Shown: one piece after another, positions 35,639 to 44,726 of the stretch | Layout: each line of letters begins with the position of its first letter | Position numbering within the stretch: the stretch's first letter is position 1 | NCBI RefSeq assembly: GCF_944388875.1 | Contig: NZ_CALXKQ010000007.1 | Coordinates: forward strand, 1-64,000 | Direction of reading: 5' to 3' | Origin: an uncultured Brachyspira sp. | GTDB taxonomy: Bacteria > Spirochaetota > Brachyspiria > Brachyspirales > Brachyspiraceae | Length of the DNA: 64,000 nt | The notes under the pieces: model-generated | The model's database searches: none | The model's input: only the letters and a program-made list of their open reading frames with translations | What the model was told of the DNA's origin: nothing | Translations under genes and position numbers: made by a program

Positions 35639-35872
35639 ATGCCAACTTATGAATATAAATGTGAAAAATGCGGAAAGGAATTTGAAGAATTTCAATCCAT
35701 GACTGCAGAAGCTAAAGCAAATTGTCCTGAATGCGGAGCAGAGGCAAAAAGAATGATATCTCTTAATACTGGAATCATATTTAAAGGAAAAGGATTCTAT
35801 GTAAATGATTATAAAGGAAAAAATAGTGCTTCTTCAAGTACAGGAGATACAACTCCTACAAAAAGCTGCTGA
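35639..35872 (+). CDS. FmdB-family zinc-ribbon protein
   Basis: The 77-residue protein begins 'MPTYEYKCEKCGKEFEEFQS' and has 'CPECGAEAKRMIS', the four-Cys zinc ribbon of the FmdB/CxxC_CXXC_SSSS family. The tail is Ser/Thr-rich and ends in Cys. Members are often annotated as regulators, without firm evidence. It lies 46 bp upstream of rlmN and probably shares its transcript. Confidence 0.88.
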   Translation: MPTYEYKCEKCGKEFEEFQSMTAEAKANCPECGAEAKRMISLNTGIIFKGKGFYVNDYKGKNSASSSTGDTTPTKSC

Positions 35873-35918
35873 GGAGTTTAATTTAACTTATAGGTTATAA
35901 GTTATTAAATATAAAATT

Positions 35919-36947
35919 ATGTCTAAAAAAATATCTATAATGAATATTTCAGAGGATGAATTATCTAAATTCTGCGAGGATAATGGCTTTCCAAAATTCC
36001 ATGCTTCTCAGGTACTTGATTGGATATACAAAAAGTATGCTGTAAATTTTGATGATATGAGCAATATTCCTAAAAATTTAAGGTCTATACTTAATGATGC
36101 ATACTTTATACATAATTCTAAAATAGAAAATATAGCTGAAGATGAATATGGAACACAGAAACTACTAATATCCTTATATGATAAAAAGAAAATAGAATCT
36201 GTTATTTTAAATAAAAATGACAGAGTTACTTTCTGCCTATCATCACAGGTAGGATGCGGATACGGATGTGCTTTCTGTGCTACTGGAAATATGGGGCTTT
36301 CGAGAAATTTAACTGCGGATGAAATATTATCCGAATTTATACTTATGAGAGCTGTTACTAAAAAGGTAAATTCTATAGTTTTTATGGGTATGGGAGAGCC
36401 TTTAGCAAATACTAAAAATCTATTCAAAGCTATAGACACAATAAACTCATTTAAAGGCTTTAATTTAGGTATAAGGCATATAACAATATCAACATCTGGA
36501 GAGATAGTAGGTATAAAACAGCTTATTGAAAAAGATTTGGACTGCCGTCTTGCTGTATCGCTTCATTCATTAAAAAATGAAGTTAGAGATAAAATAATGC
36601 CTATAAATAGAAGATACCCTATAGAAAATTTAATGGCTATACTAAAAAGATACAGTAAAAATGGAAAGAGAATGATAACTTTTGAGTGGGTGCTGATAAA
36701 AGACATTAATGATTCAGTTAATGATGCTTATAGATTAGTAAATTTAAAAAAAGAATTCCCATTCAAAGTTAATGTAATACCTATGAATCCAGTAGAACAT
36801 GCTCCTGAATTGAAAAGACCTAATAAAGATATTATATTGAGGTTCAAATCTATATTAAAGGATAATGGAGTCGAAGTAGTTGAAAGATTCAAGCAAGGTC
36901 AGGAAATTCTGGCAGGATGCGGGCAGCTTGCTGTAAAAAACATGTAA
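35919..36947 (+). CDS. rlmN: Dual-specificity RNA methyltransferase RlmN
   Basis: RlmN is a radical-SAM enzyme that methylates C2 of A2503 in 23S rRNA and of A37 in some tRNAs. The cluster motif is 'CGYGCAFCATG' (CxxxCxxC, about 108-118). Conserved texts are 'MGMGEPLAN' (about 152), 'LAVSLHS' and 'INDSVNDA'. The C-terminal 'AGCGQL' carries the Cys that forms the thiohemiketal-like intermediate. The length of 342 residues is typical. It follows the zinc-ribbon gene. Confidence 0.96.
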   Translation: MSKKISIMNISEDELSKFCEDNGFPKFHASQVLDWIYKKYAVNFDDMSNIPKNLRSILNDAYFIHNSKIENIAEDEYGTQKLLISLYDKKKIESVILNKNDRVTFCLSSQVGCGYGCAFCATGNMGLSRNLTADEILSEFILMRAVTKKVNSIVFMGMGEPLANTKNLFKAIDTINSFKGFNLGIRHITISTSGEIVGIKQLIEKDLDCRLAVSLHSLKNEVRDKIMPINRRYPIENLMAILKRYSKNGKRMITFEWVLIKDINDSVNDAYRLVNLKKEFPFKVNVIPMNPVEHAPELKRPNKDIILRFKSILKDNGVEVVERFKQGQEILAGCGQLAVKNM

Positions 36948-37015
36948 AAACATATAGTATTTATTTTTTGAATAACATTATATAATATTTGATATAGATT
37001 ATAAAAGGGTATTTT

Positions 37016-39688
37016 ATGGAAAAATTTAATAGTTCTTTATTTTCTAGAAAGTATCATGGATATAGTTTAGAAAAAGAAATATGTTCTATTAATAACCGTA
37101 TAATAGAAAACGATATATATGCTCTTGATTTTTTAAGAGAGGCAAACTTTACATATAATAAAGATAAAGAATATTTTTATACCCTATACAAAAAACTTGA
37201 AAAAAGTAATAATTGCGGAATATATATAATACTAACAGCTATATTATTAAAACATAATGATCAAAAAGCAAATATAAAAATAGCAGATAAGAAAATAGAT
37301 ATATTAATGCATAAAATATATGATTCATATTATGCTAAATATAATATAGAAGAACATATAGGTACCCCTAATAGTCTTACAATAATAAATGATGATATAA
37401 TATATGAAGATGATGAAAGATATAAATTAATAGAAAGATTCAAAGCAAAAAAATCAGCATACGGTTATTTTTGTGCATCAAAACCGTATGAGCCTTATAA
37501 ATTAAAGAAAAAACCAACTAGAAATGATATTATTTTTATAAGGAAATCATTACTAACTAATTATAGAATATATTATATATTATTATTATCAGAATATTCT
37601 AAAAAATCAAAAAAATTATTAGATATAATTATAAAAACTAAAAGTTATAAATCATTAATATATTTAATTTTATCAAGAAAAGAAGGATTTAATTTAACAT
37701 ATAAGGAAAGTTTAGATTATTTTAATTCATTTGGTATAGCATTATCAGACATTATAATATCTTATATATTTTTCTATTCTTATAATGATTCTATATCATA
37801 CTATGATTCTTTTGCTGTACAAATAAAAAATAAAGACTTTAATAATTTCTTTTATTCTATTATAAAAAATAATCAGGAATATTTTGAAAATATATTTGCA
37901 AGTAAAACTTTTATTAATGATATTACTAAAAATAGTAAAAATTTTGTGCCATTCTTAAATCAGCTTTACAGCAGCGATATTCATTTTAACTCAAGTAAAA
38001 TATTATGTTCTCTTTTGGATAATAAATCCAATATCATAAAAAAAACTGCTATTAAAATTATTAACCGTAAAAAAAGAGAAGCTTATGAATATTTAAAAAA
38101 TTTGGATAATGATTTAGCTAGAGATATAGTAAAAAAATGGAAAAATAAAAAAATAATAAAATCAGGTTTTAAAGATATAAACAGCATAGTTAATTTTGTT
38201 AATAAAAATTACGATAAAAGATTTGAAAAAAATCTTATATGCATAGATGAAGGTTTATTGTACGGTGTACTTAGTAAAGATACAAATCAAAATATTCCAA
38301 TAATAGTTATGAAATATATATATATGGAATATTCAAAATTAAAAAATCCTACAAAAATAAAAGATTTGGATAAAATAGTTTCATATTTTGATTTTAATTC
38401 ATTTCTTCATGTGATAAAAAATGTATATGACAGATGGATATTAGACGGGGCTAATACATCATATAAATATATAATGATACCATATTTAATATATGAAAAT
38501 GAATATAATATGGATAAAGTTGTATTCAAAATTAAAGAATGGTGCGAATCTGGAAGAATGTCATTAGCAAATTATGCCATATCAACATTAGCTTCTAATG
38601 GAAGCATATACTCTTTGATGATAATAGATTATATATCAAATAACTTTAAATATTTCCAAATACAAAATACTTCAAAACTGGCATTGAAATTGGCTGCCAA
38701 AAAATTAAAAATTACAGAAGATGAATTAAGTGATAGAATAATACCTAATTATAATATAGATAAAAACGGAAAAAAATTATTAAAAGATAAAAATCATGAT
38801 TTCACTGTATATATTAATGAAAAACTAGAAGTTGAAAAAATTATAGATAATAATACAAATAAAAATATTTCCAAATTTGGAAAAGATGTAAGTACAAATA
38901 TAGTTGATGATTTCTATATTATGAAAAATTATATAAAAGTATCTTATAAGTTTCAAATGCTTAGACTTCATAAGGCTTTAATGTCTGGTAAAAAATGGAC
39001 TTTTGAAAATTGGAAAAACATATTTATAGAAAACTACATGATGAATACAGCATCAAATCTATTTATATGGGCAGTATATGATAAAAATGATAAGTTATTG
39101 AATAATCTCATCTATGATAAAACAAAAAATATATTTTATACTTTAGATAAAAGCGAATATAAATTAAATAAAAATCATAAATTGGCTCTTGCAAGTCCTA
39201 TAGAAATGTCAAAAGAAGATATTGAAAAATCTAAACTTATATTAAAGCAGTTAAAAATAAAACAGCCTTTTAATCAAATGCAAAGCATTAATTTTAGTTT
39301 TAAAGATGGAGATATTAAAGAAAATATTATTGTAAAATATAGGAATAAGGAAATAAAATTAAAAACTTTTAAAAATTTAGTTCATACTCTTGATATAGAA
39401 TTGGATTATGATAATTCTTATATAGTAGGATACAAAATCATTGAACCATCTATATCTATTGGGGTAAAAATCAATCTAATTGGTATGGATAATGCAATAG
39501 ATGATAATGATTTAATAATGTTTGGGGATATAGTGTTTTATACTATAGAAAGTGATGATGTATTTTCATACAAAAATATTATAAACCCTTTAAAAATTCA
39601 TACAAGATATGTTTCTTATATAATGAATACAATAGATAATTGTATAAAAAAAAATTCTACAAAATTAAGGAAAGAACAATATAAATGA
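37016..39688 (+). CDS. Large DUF4132-type protein
   Basis: The 890-residue protein has no signal peptide or membrane segment. The N-terminal and middle parts look like helical repeats. The C-terminal third (about 575-790) carries the DUF4132-like region: 'VSYKFQMLRLHKALMSGKKW', 'FIENYMMNTASNLFIWAVYD' and 'ALASPIEMSKEDIEK'. The family is sometimes linked to MolR-type regulators and its role is unknown. The same domain occurs in the frameshifted gene at 61476-63840: 'SLSSPIEMEESI' there matches 'ALASPIEMSKED' here. AAAGGG precedes the ATG. It overlaps the glycosyltransferase gene by 4 bp (ATGA). Confidence 0.75.
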   Translation: MEKFNSSLFSRKYHGYSLEKEICSINNRIIENDIYALDFLREANFTYNKDKEYFYTLYKKLEKSNNCGIYIILTAILLKHNDQKANIKIADKKIDILMHKIYDSYYAKYNIEEHIGTPNSLTIINDDIIYEDDERYKLIERFKAKKSAYGYFCASKPYEPYKLKKKPTRNDIIFIRKSLLTNYRIYYILLLSEYSKKSKKLLDIIIKTKSYKSLIYLILSRKEGFNLTYKESLDYFNSFGIALSDIIISYIFFYSYNDSISYYDSFAVQIKNKDFNNFFYSIIKNNQEYFENIFASKTFINDITKNSKNFVPFLNQLYSSDIHFNSSKILCSLLDNKSNIIKKTAIKIINRKKREAYEYLKNLDNDLARDIVKKWKNKKIIKSGFKDINSIVNFVNKNYDKRFEKNLICIDEGLLYGVLSKDTNQNIPIIVMKYIYMEYSKLKNPTKIKDLDKIVSYFDFNSFLHVIKNVYDRWILDGANTSYKYIMIPYLIYENEYNMDKVVFKIKEWCESGRMSLANYAISTLASNGSIYSLMIIDYISNNFKYFQIQNTSKLALKLAAKKLKITEDELSDRIIPNYNIDKNGKKLLKDKNHDFTVYINEKLEVEKIIDNNTNKNISKFGKDVSTNIVDDFYIMKNYIKVSYKFQMLRLHKALMSGKKWTFENWKNIFIENYMMNTASNLFIWAVYDKNDKLLNNLIYDKTKNIFYTLDKSEYKLNKNHKLALASPIEMSKEDIEKSKLILKQLKIKQPFNQMQSINFSFKDGDIKENIIVKYRNKEIKLKTFKNLVHTLDIELDYDNSYIVGYKIIEPSISIGVKINLIGMDNAIDDNDLIMFGDIVFYTIESDDVFSYKNIINPLKIHTRYVSYIMNTIDNCIKKNSTKLRKEQYK

Positions 39689-40407
39689 AAGCTATAATAG
39701 TACTGCCTACTTATAATGAAAAAGATAATATAGAAAAGATGATTAATACTATATTAAATTTACCTGAATATATAGAGGTGTTAGTTGTAGACGATAACAG
39801 TCCTGACGGAACAGCAAGTATAGTAGAGAAATATTTAAATAATAATAGAGTGCATTTATTAAAAAGAGAGAAAAAAGAAGGACTTGGACCTGCTTATATT
39901 GCTGGATTTAAGCATTCATTTCAATATAATCCAGATTATGTTATAGAAATGGATGCTGATTTTTCACATGATCCCAATTTTGTAATTAATTTTATAAATA
40001 AAATAGAAGAAGAAAAACTTGATTTAGTAATAGGTTCAAGATACTGTAACGGCATAAGCGTTGTTAATTGGCCTTTAAGAAGATTATTTTTATCCTATTA
40101 TGGAAACAGATACGCTTCTTTTATATTAGGTTCTAAAATAATGGATATTACAGGCGGTTTTAAATGCTTTAGGGTATCTGTATTAAAAAATATGAATTTT
40201 GATTATATACTTTCAGCAGGATATTCATTTCAAATAGAGATGAATTATTCATTTGAAAGCAATGGTTACAAAATAAAAGAAGAACCAATTATATTTTATG
40301 AAAGAAGAAGCGGACAATCAAAAATGTCTAAAAATATTATAGCAGAAGCATTATTTAGAGTAATAAGATTGAGATTTAGAAATAAGAGTAAATATTTTAA
40401 AAATTAG
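39685..40407 (+). CDS. GT2 glycosyltransferase, polyprenol-phosphate mannosyltransferase type
   Basis: The 240-residue enzyme would transfer a sugar from a nucleotide donor to polyprenol phosphate at the inner face of the membrane. 'VLPTYNEKDNIEKMI' (start), 'LVVDDNSPDGTASI', 'EMDADFSHDP' (DxD-type metal site) and 'DLVIGSRYCNG' are typical of Dpm1-like GT2 enzymes. 'DITGGFKCFR' and 'EEPIIFYERRSGQSKMS' complete the pattern. There is no C-terminal membrane domain. Its ATG overlaps the upstream stop, so translation is coupled to the DUF4132 gene, an unexplained pairing. Confidence 0.9.
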   Translation: MKAIIVLPTYNEKDNIEKMINTILNLPEYIEVLVVDDNSPDGTASIVEKYLNNNRVHLLKREKKEGLGPAYIAGFKHSFQYNPDYVIEMDADFSHDPNFVINFINKIEEEKLDLVIGSRYCNGISVVNWPLRRLFLSYYGNRYASFILGSKIMDITGGFKCFRVSVLKNMNFDYILSAGYSFQIEMNYSFESNGYKIKEEPIIFYERRSGQSKMSKNIIAEALFRVIRLRFRNKSKYFKN

Positions 40408-40466
40408 ATATTTATAAAAAAGATGTATTAAAAAATAATTATGATATAAAAAATTAGGGTAAAACT

Positions 40467-41441
40467 ATGAAAAAAATTATTTTTATTTTATTTATTTTTA
40501 TTTTAATATCATGCAGTAATAAGAAAGAAGATGATAATCAAACCAATAAAATAAAAATAAGAGTGGGCTATTTAGCTGAATTTGCAGGTGCTTCAACTGC
40601 AGCAGTAGCAAAAGAAAAAGGTTTTTTTGATGAAGAAAATTTAGATGTTGAATTATTTAAATTTTTTAATGGTCATGCCGCCATTATTTCAATGATTTCA
40701 GGAGAGATTGATTTTTCATATATAGGTCATGCTGCTCACTTTTTAATAATTAATGGAAAAGCTCAAATTTTAATTCCAGATTGTATAAGTAAGGCAGAGG
40801 AAATAATATCAGCCCCGTATATTAAAAATGTATACGACTTAAAAGGAAAAACCGTAGCAACACATTTTGGAACATCAGGAGAAGCTATGCTTTATACCGC
40901 TTTAGAAAATGCAGGATTAAAAATAGAAGACATTAATTTGGTTAATATAAATATAACAAATCTTGCTGCCTCTCTTATGAATAGAAAAGTAGATGCTGTA
41001 TCAACATGGATACCATATACAAAAGATATAACAAATAATTATAAGATATTAACATCTATAACTAACTATTCAAATGAAATATCATTAACAAGCAGTTTCG
41101 TATCTACAGCAGATTACATAAATAATAATCCTGAAATAGTTAAAAAATTTTCAAGAGCAATGTTAAAAGCTATGGACTACAGAAAAAATAATATGGATGA
41201 AACTGTGTATTTAGCTGCTAAACTTATTAGAAATAATGTTGAATCTGTGAAAGAAGAAACAGATGCTGTAATATGCCTTGACTCTTCAGATATAAAGAAA
41301 GCATGTGAAAATGGGGATATATTTAAATGGTATGAAACACAGCAAAAAGTATTTTTAAACTCTGATGTACTTGAAGAGAGTGTTCCTGTAACAAATTATA
41401 TTCAATTAGAGATGCTTAAAAATACACTAAAAAATTTATAA
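40467..41441 (+). CDS. ABC-type substrate-binding lipoprotein, NitT/TauT family
   Basis: The 324-residue protein has a lipoprotein signal ending 'FILISCSNKKE' with lipid Cys at about 16. The body shows 'IRVGYLAEFAGASTAAVAKE', 'GFFDEENLDVELF', 'DLKGKTVATHFGTSGEAML' and 'VDAVSTWIPYTKDI', the SsuA/TauA-like pattern. It should bind a small ligand outside the inner membrane for an ABC importer, but no permease or ATPase is next to it. It overlaps the 3' end of convergent aroA by 6 bp. It is not a close copy of the binding protein at 16430. Confidence 0.88.
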   Translation: MKKIIFILFIFILISCSNKKEDDNQTNKIKIRVGYLAEFAGASTAAVAKEKGFFDEENLDVELFKFFNGHAAIISMISGEIDFSYIGHAAHFLIINGKAQILIPDCISKAEEIISAPYIKNVYDLKGKTVATHFGTSGEAMLYTALENAGLKIEDINLVNINITNLAASLMNRKVDAVSTWIPYTKDITNNYKILTSITNYSNEISLTSSFVSTADYINNNPEIVKKFSRAMLKAMDYRKNNMDETVYLAAKLIRNNVESVKEETDAVICLDSSDIKKACENGDIFKWYETQQKVFLNSDVLEESVPVTNYIQLEMLKNTLKNL

Positions 41442-42698
41442 AATAACATTGGCACCAATACTTCTAAACTGCTCTATAAAATTAAAAGAAGATTTATTAA
41501 TAGACTGGGCATCATCTATAATGATATTATTTTTTGACACTATAGAAGCAACCGCAATAGACATAGCAATTCTATGATCATTATGTGAAGTCGTTTCTCC
41601 TCCTTCCAATTTTTCAACACCTTCTATAAATATATTATCATCATCTGCTTCTATTTTAGCTCCTATTCTATTAAAGCTATCTTTTAAATCATTTATCCTA
41701 TCACTTTCCTTGTATTTTAATCTGCCTGCATTATATAATTTAGTAGTGCCTTTTGCTGTAGATGCCAATGCAGTTATTATTGGTGCTAAATCAGGTATAT
41801 TTGAAACATCTATATCCAAAGCATGCAGTTTTGATGCCTTTTTAATTGTGATAGAGTTATCATCATTATATGTAATAGAAGCCCCCATATATTTTAAAAT
41901 ATTTAATATTTCTTTATCACCTTGAATAGAATATTTATTAAGTCCGTATAAAGTAACTTCTCCTCCCAAAGCACCTGCAACTGCAAAAAATGCAGCATGT
42001 GACCAATCTGATTCTACTTCATAGTCAGAAGCAGAATATTCCTGATTACCATAAACTTCTATAATATTAATACTCTGTTTGCATATATCTATATTTGCAG
42101 ACTTCAAAGTTTTTAATGTCATCATTACATAAGGAGCAGATTCCAATTCACCTTCTACAATAATTTTTGAATCATTTTCTAATAAAGGCAAAGCAAATAA
42201 TAAACCGCTTATAAATTGACTGCTTACATTTCCCTGAATATGAAACTCAGAACTTCTTAATTTACCAGATATAGTAAGAGAATCCTCCTTAATATCAAAT
42301 AATAATCCCTGTTCATTCCATATATTTTTATATATATCTATAGGTCTTGAAAACAATTTTTTAGAACCTGTAAATGTGCAATTTATACCAAGTGCCGAAA
42401 TAATAGGTATTAATAATCTTAAACTAGTTCCTGATTCCATTACATTTATAGTAATATCTTTAGGGTATTTTTCTTTCGGTATTATTTTAAGTCCGTCATC
42501 TATCAATTCAAAATCGGCAAAATTAGATACTGCATTTTTAGTAACTTCAATATCGGTACCGACATTATTAATCCAAGGTCTTATTGTACTTGGCTTTTTA
42601 GATAGAGATGCCGCAATTAAAGCCCTATGAGCATCACTTTTACTCATTTGAATATAAACAGAACCAAAAATTTCAGAAGGTTTAATGGTTAAAGACAT
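41436..42698 (-). CDS. aroA: 3-phosphoshikimate 1-carboxyvinyltransferase (EPSP synthase)
   Basis: AroA joins phosphoenolpyruvate to shikimate 3-phosphate in the shikimate pathway. Seen: 'MSKSDAHRALIAASL' (17-31, the SKS-xxxRAL substrate loop), 'ESGTSLRLLIPI' (in place of the usual NAGTAxR), 'GNVSSQFISGLLFA' (SSQFxS), 'YKESDRI' and 'HNDHRIAMSIAVA'. The length of 420 residues is typical. GGAG lies 6 nt before the ATG. It follows ftsY by 17 bp. It supports an operating shikimate pathway, relevant to the altered AroQ at 704. Confidence 0.94.
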   Translation of the reverse strand: MSLTIKPSEIFGSVYIQMSKSDAHRALIAASLSKKPSTIRPWINNVGTDIEVTKNAVSNFADFELIDDGLKIIPKEKYPKDITINVMESGTSLRLLIPIISALGINCTFTGSKKLFSRPIDIYKNIWNEQGLLFDIKEDSLTISGKLRSSEFHIQGNVSSQFISGLLFALPLLENDSKIIVEGELESAPYVMMTLKTLKSANIDICKQSINIIEVYGNQEYSASDYEVESDWSHAAFFAVAGALGGEVTLYGLNKYSIQGDKEILNILKYMGASITYNDDNSITIKKASKLHALDIDVSNIPDLAPIITALASTAKGTTKLYNAGRLKYKESDRINDLKDSFNRIGAKIEADDDNIFIEGVEKLEGGETTSHNDHRIAMSIAVASIVSKNNIIIDDAQSINKSSFNFIEQFRSIGANVIL

Positions 42699-42715
42699 AA
42701 ATTACTCCAAAATAA

Positions 42716-43684
42716 TTACTGCAGTATAGAATCTACAAAACTATTAACATCAAACTCCTTAAAGTCATCAACTTTTTCACCAAACCCACCGTAAAAAATA
42801 GGAAGTGATAAATAATGTGCCACACTTATTGCAACACCACCTTTAGCTGAACTATCCATTTTTGAAACTATGGCTCCTTGTATATTCAAAGCATTAGTAA
42901 ATACTTTAGCCTGTTCTATGCCGTTATGTCCTACATTGGCATCTAATACAAGTATTGGAATAAAATTAAATTCTGAAAATCTCTCAGTAGCTATTTTTTT
43001 CATTTTCTCAAGCTGTCTTACCAAATTCTCCTGATTATGAAATCTCCCAGCTGTATCAACTATAACAATATCAGCATTTGATGCTTTTGCTTTATCTAAA
43101 GCAGAAAATAAAACACTTGCTGGATCTCCTGCCTGCTGACCCTTTACTATTGTAACATTAAGTCTATTAGCCCATTCCTCCAGCTGTTCTATAGCAGCTG
43201 CTCTGAATGTATCTGCTGCTGCCAATATTACTTTATGATCATTTTTCAATATATTAGCTAATTTAGCTATTGATGTAGTTTTGCCTACCCCATTTACACC
43301 TACTATAAACAATATATTTTTATCTTTTAGTTCTATTTTTTTAGATATAAACTTTGATATAAGAATTTCTCTTAAATGTTTTTTAGCCTCTTCTGGATCT
43401 TTTATGTTATCTTTTTCAACAATTTCTCTTAATTTTGAAATAATATCCTTTGTAGTTTCAACTCCTGCATCAGCGGATATTAATGTATTTTCCAAACTTG
43501 CAAAAAACTCATCATTTATTGCCGAAGTATTAAAAAGAGATGATAAAGAAAATTTGTTTTTAGAACTTGTTAATGATACTTTCGGCTTTTTATTTTTATT
43601 TTTCAAGATTAAAACTACAGCTATAATTGCTATAATTGCTATAATTATTACAAAAGCTATTATTATAATATTTGTATATTGCAT
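42716..43684 (-). CDS. ftsY: Signal recognition particle receptor FtsY
   Basis: FtsY is the SRP receptor GTPase that delivers ribosomes to the translocon at the inner membrane. Unusually, the N-terminus is a clear membrane helix (about 5-27) in place of a long acidic A domain. The N domain follows, then the G domain with 'GVNGVGKTTSIAKLA' (G1), 'LAAADTFRAAAIEQL', 'DIVIVDTAGRFHNQENLVRQ' (G3) and 'GAIVSKMDSSAKGG' (G4). The length is 322 residues. GGAGAAC is the ribosome-binding site, with a long spacer. It is upstream of and probably co-transcribed with aroA. Confidence 0.95.
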   Translation of the reverse strand: MQYTNIIIIAFVIIIAIIAIIAVVLILKNKNKKPKVSLTSSKNKFSLSSLFNTSAINDEFFASLENTLISADAGVETTKDIISKLREIVEKDNIKDPEEAKKHLREILISKFISKKIELKDKNILFIVGVNGVGKTTSIAKLANILKNDHKVILAAADTFRAAAIEQLEEWANRLNVTIVKGQQAGDPASVLFSALDKAKASNADIVIVDTAGRFHNQENLVRQLEKMKKIATERFSEFNFIPILVLDANVGHNGIEQAKVFTNALNIQGAIVSKMDSSAKGGVAISVAHYLSLPIFYGGFGEKVDDFKEFDVNSFVDSILQ

Positions 43685-43763
43685 TTTTATTTGTTCTCCA
43701 TATTTTAAAAAGTCTAAAATATTATATAAGCTATTAATATTTTTTCAAGTTATAATTTAATAA

Positions 43764-43801
43764 AAAAAGCATTGATAATATTTAATATTATCAATGCTTT
43801 T
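43764..43801 (-). terminator. Strong intrinsic terminator of the rubrerythrin gene
   Basis: AAAAGCATTGATAATA and TATTATCAATGCTTTT are perfect inverted repeats around TTAA. On the minus strand the stem is followed by a T-rich run into 43760. It lies 40-75 bp beyond the rubrerythrin stop. Confidence 0.85.
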
Positions 43802-43840
43802 GCCTCTATATTATTATTAAATTAAATATTTTGTTTATTA

Positions 43841-44448
43841 TTAATTAAAAGCTTGGAAAGAGCTAGCTGTAGCATTACAAAGAGGACATTTGCTAGGAGC
43901 ATTTCCTGCTTCTATATATCCGCAAACAGGACATAGATAATATCCAGTTGGTAAAGTTTTATTAGCATTTAAATCCTGCATAGTTTTAGTATATAGAGCA
44001 GCATGAGTTTTTTCTACAGCTCCTGTTCTATTCATTAAATCAGCAACATTTTTATTGTTTTCAGAAGTAGCTACTTTGCTGAAAGCTGGATACATTTTAG
44101 TATATTCATAAGTTTCACCAGCTATACCGCTTTTTAAATTATCAGCATCTGTAGATGTTTTTATAGCAGCAATATTAGCTGTTAATGCTTTAGTAGATAA
44201 TTTAGATGACATAGCGATCTCATTTAAAAGTTTAGCATGTATAGCTTCAGCTGCAGAAGCTGCTCTAAACATAGCTGCTACGCTTTTATTTTTGCCACTT
44301 TAGCATATTCCGCATAAGTAGCAGAAGCATTCATTTCTCCATTATATGATTGACTTAAGCCATCCAATGTTGATTTAGCTGTTTGACCATAAACTAAACC
44401 TGCAAAAATAAATGAAAATGAGATTAATAAAGTTAGTTTTTTTAACAT
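43841..44448 (-). pseudogene. Exported rubrerythrin with a single-base frameshift
   Basis: ATG 44448 starts 'MLKKLTLLISFSFIFAGLVY', then 'GQTAKSTLDGLSQSYNGEMN', 'ASATYAEYAKVAK' and, after a run of five A, leaves frame and stops (TAG). The other frame then continues 'SVAAMFRAASAAEAIHAKLL' to the C-terminal rubredoxin-like 'CPVCGYIEAGNAPSKCPLC'. One extra A in the run at 44289-44293 would restore a 202-residue rubrerythrin (ferritin-like diiron domain plus FeCys4). Family role: peroxide reduction. A signal peptide is unusual for rubrerythrin and suggests a periplasmic form. It could be a pseudogene, phase-variable or a sequencing error. Confidence 0.8.
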
Positions 44449-44512
44449 AGTGTTTTTTCCTTAAAATAATATAGTGTTTTTATATGCAGAGGCATCATAT
44501 AAAATTATAAAC

Positions 44513-44544
44513 ATAATATACCTTAGTATTGTAAAATACAATAC
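44513..44544 (-). promoter_or_regulatory. Rubrerythrin promoter with overlapping palindromic operator
   Basis: GTATTGTA (44526-44533) and TACAATAC (44537-44544) form a perfect 8-bp inverted repeat with a 3-bp spacer. On the minus strand TTGTAT (44541-44536), inside it, is 17 bp from TATTAT (44518-44513). A protein bound to the palindrome would cover the -35 box, so this looks like a repressor site. It does not match the PerR or Fur consensus that I know. Confidence 0.6.
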
Positions 44545-44672
44545 ATATTTTTTATAAAAAAAATAAAAAAATAAAAAAATATATAAATATCATAATTATA
44601 TTAATTAATGAACAAATTGAACAAATACCATTATATAAATTATATAGCATAGAATATATAATCTCAAATAAA

Positions 44673-44705
44673 AAAGCATGTATATATTATTAATACATAC
44701 ATGCT
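44673..44705 (-). terminator. Intrinsic terminator of the aminotransferase gene
   Basis: AGCATGTAT (44676-44684) and ATACATGCT (44697-44705) form a stem. On the minus strand it is followed by TTTTTTATTT. It begins 22 bp after the aminotransferase stop. Confidence 0.75.
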
Positions 44706-44726
44706 AAACATATTTTACTAATTAAA

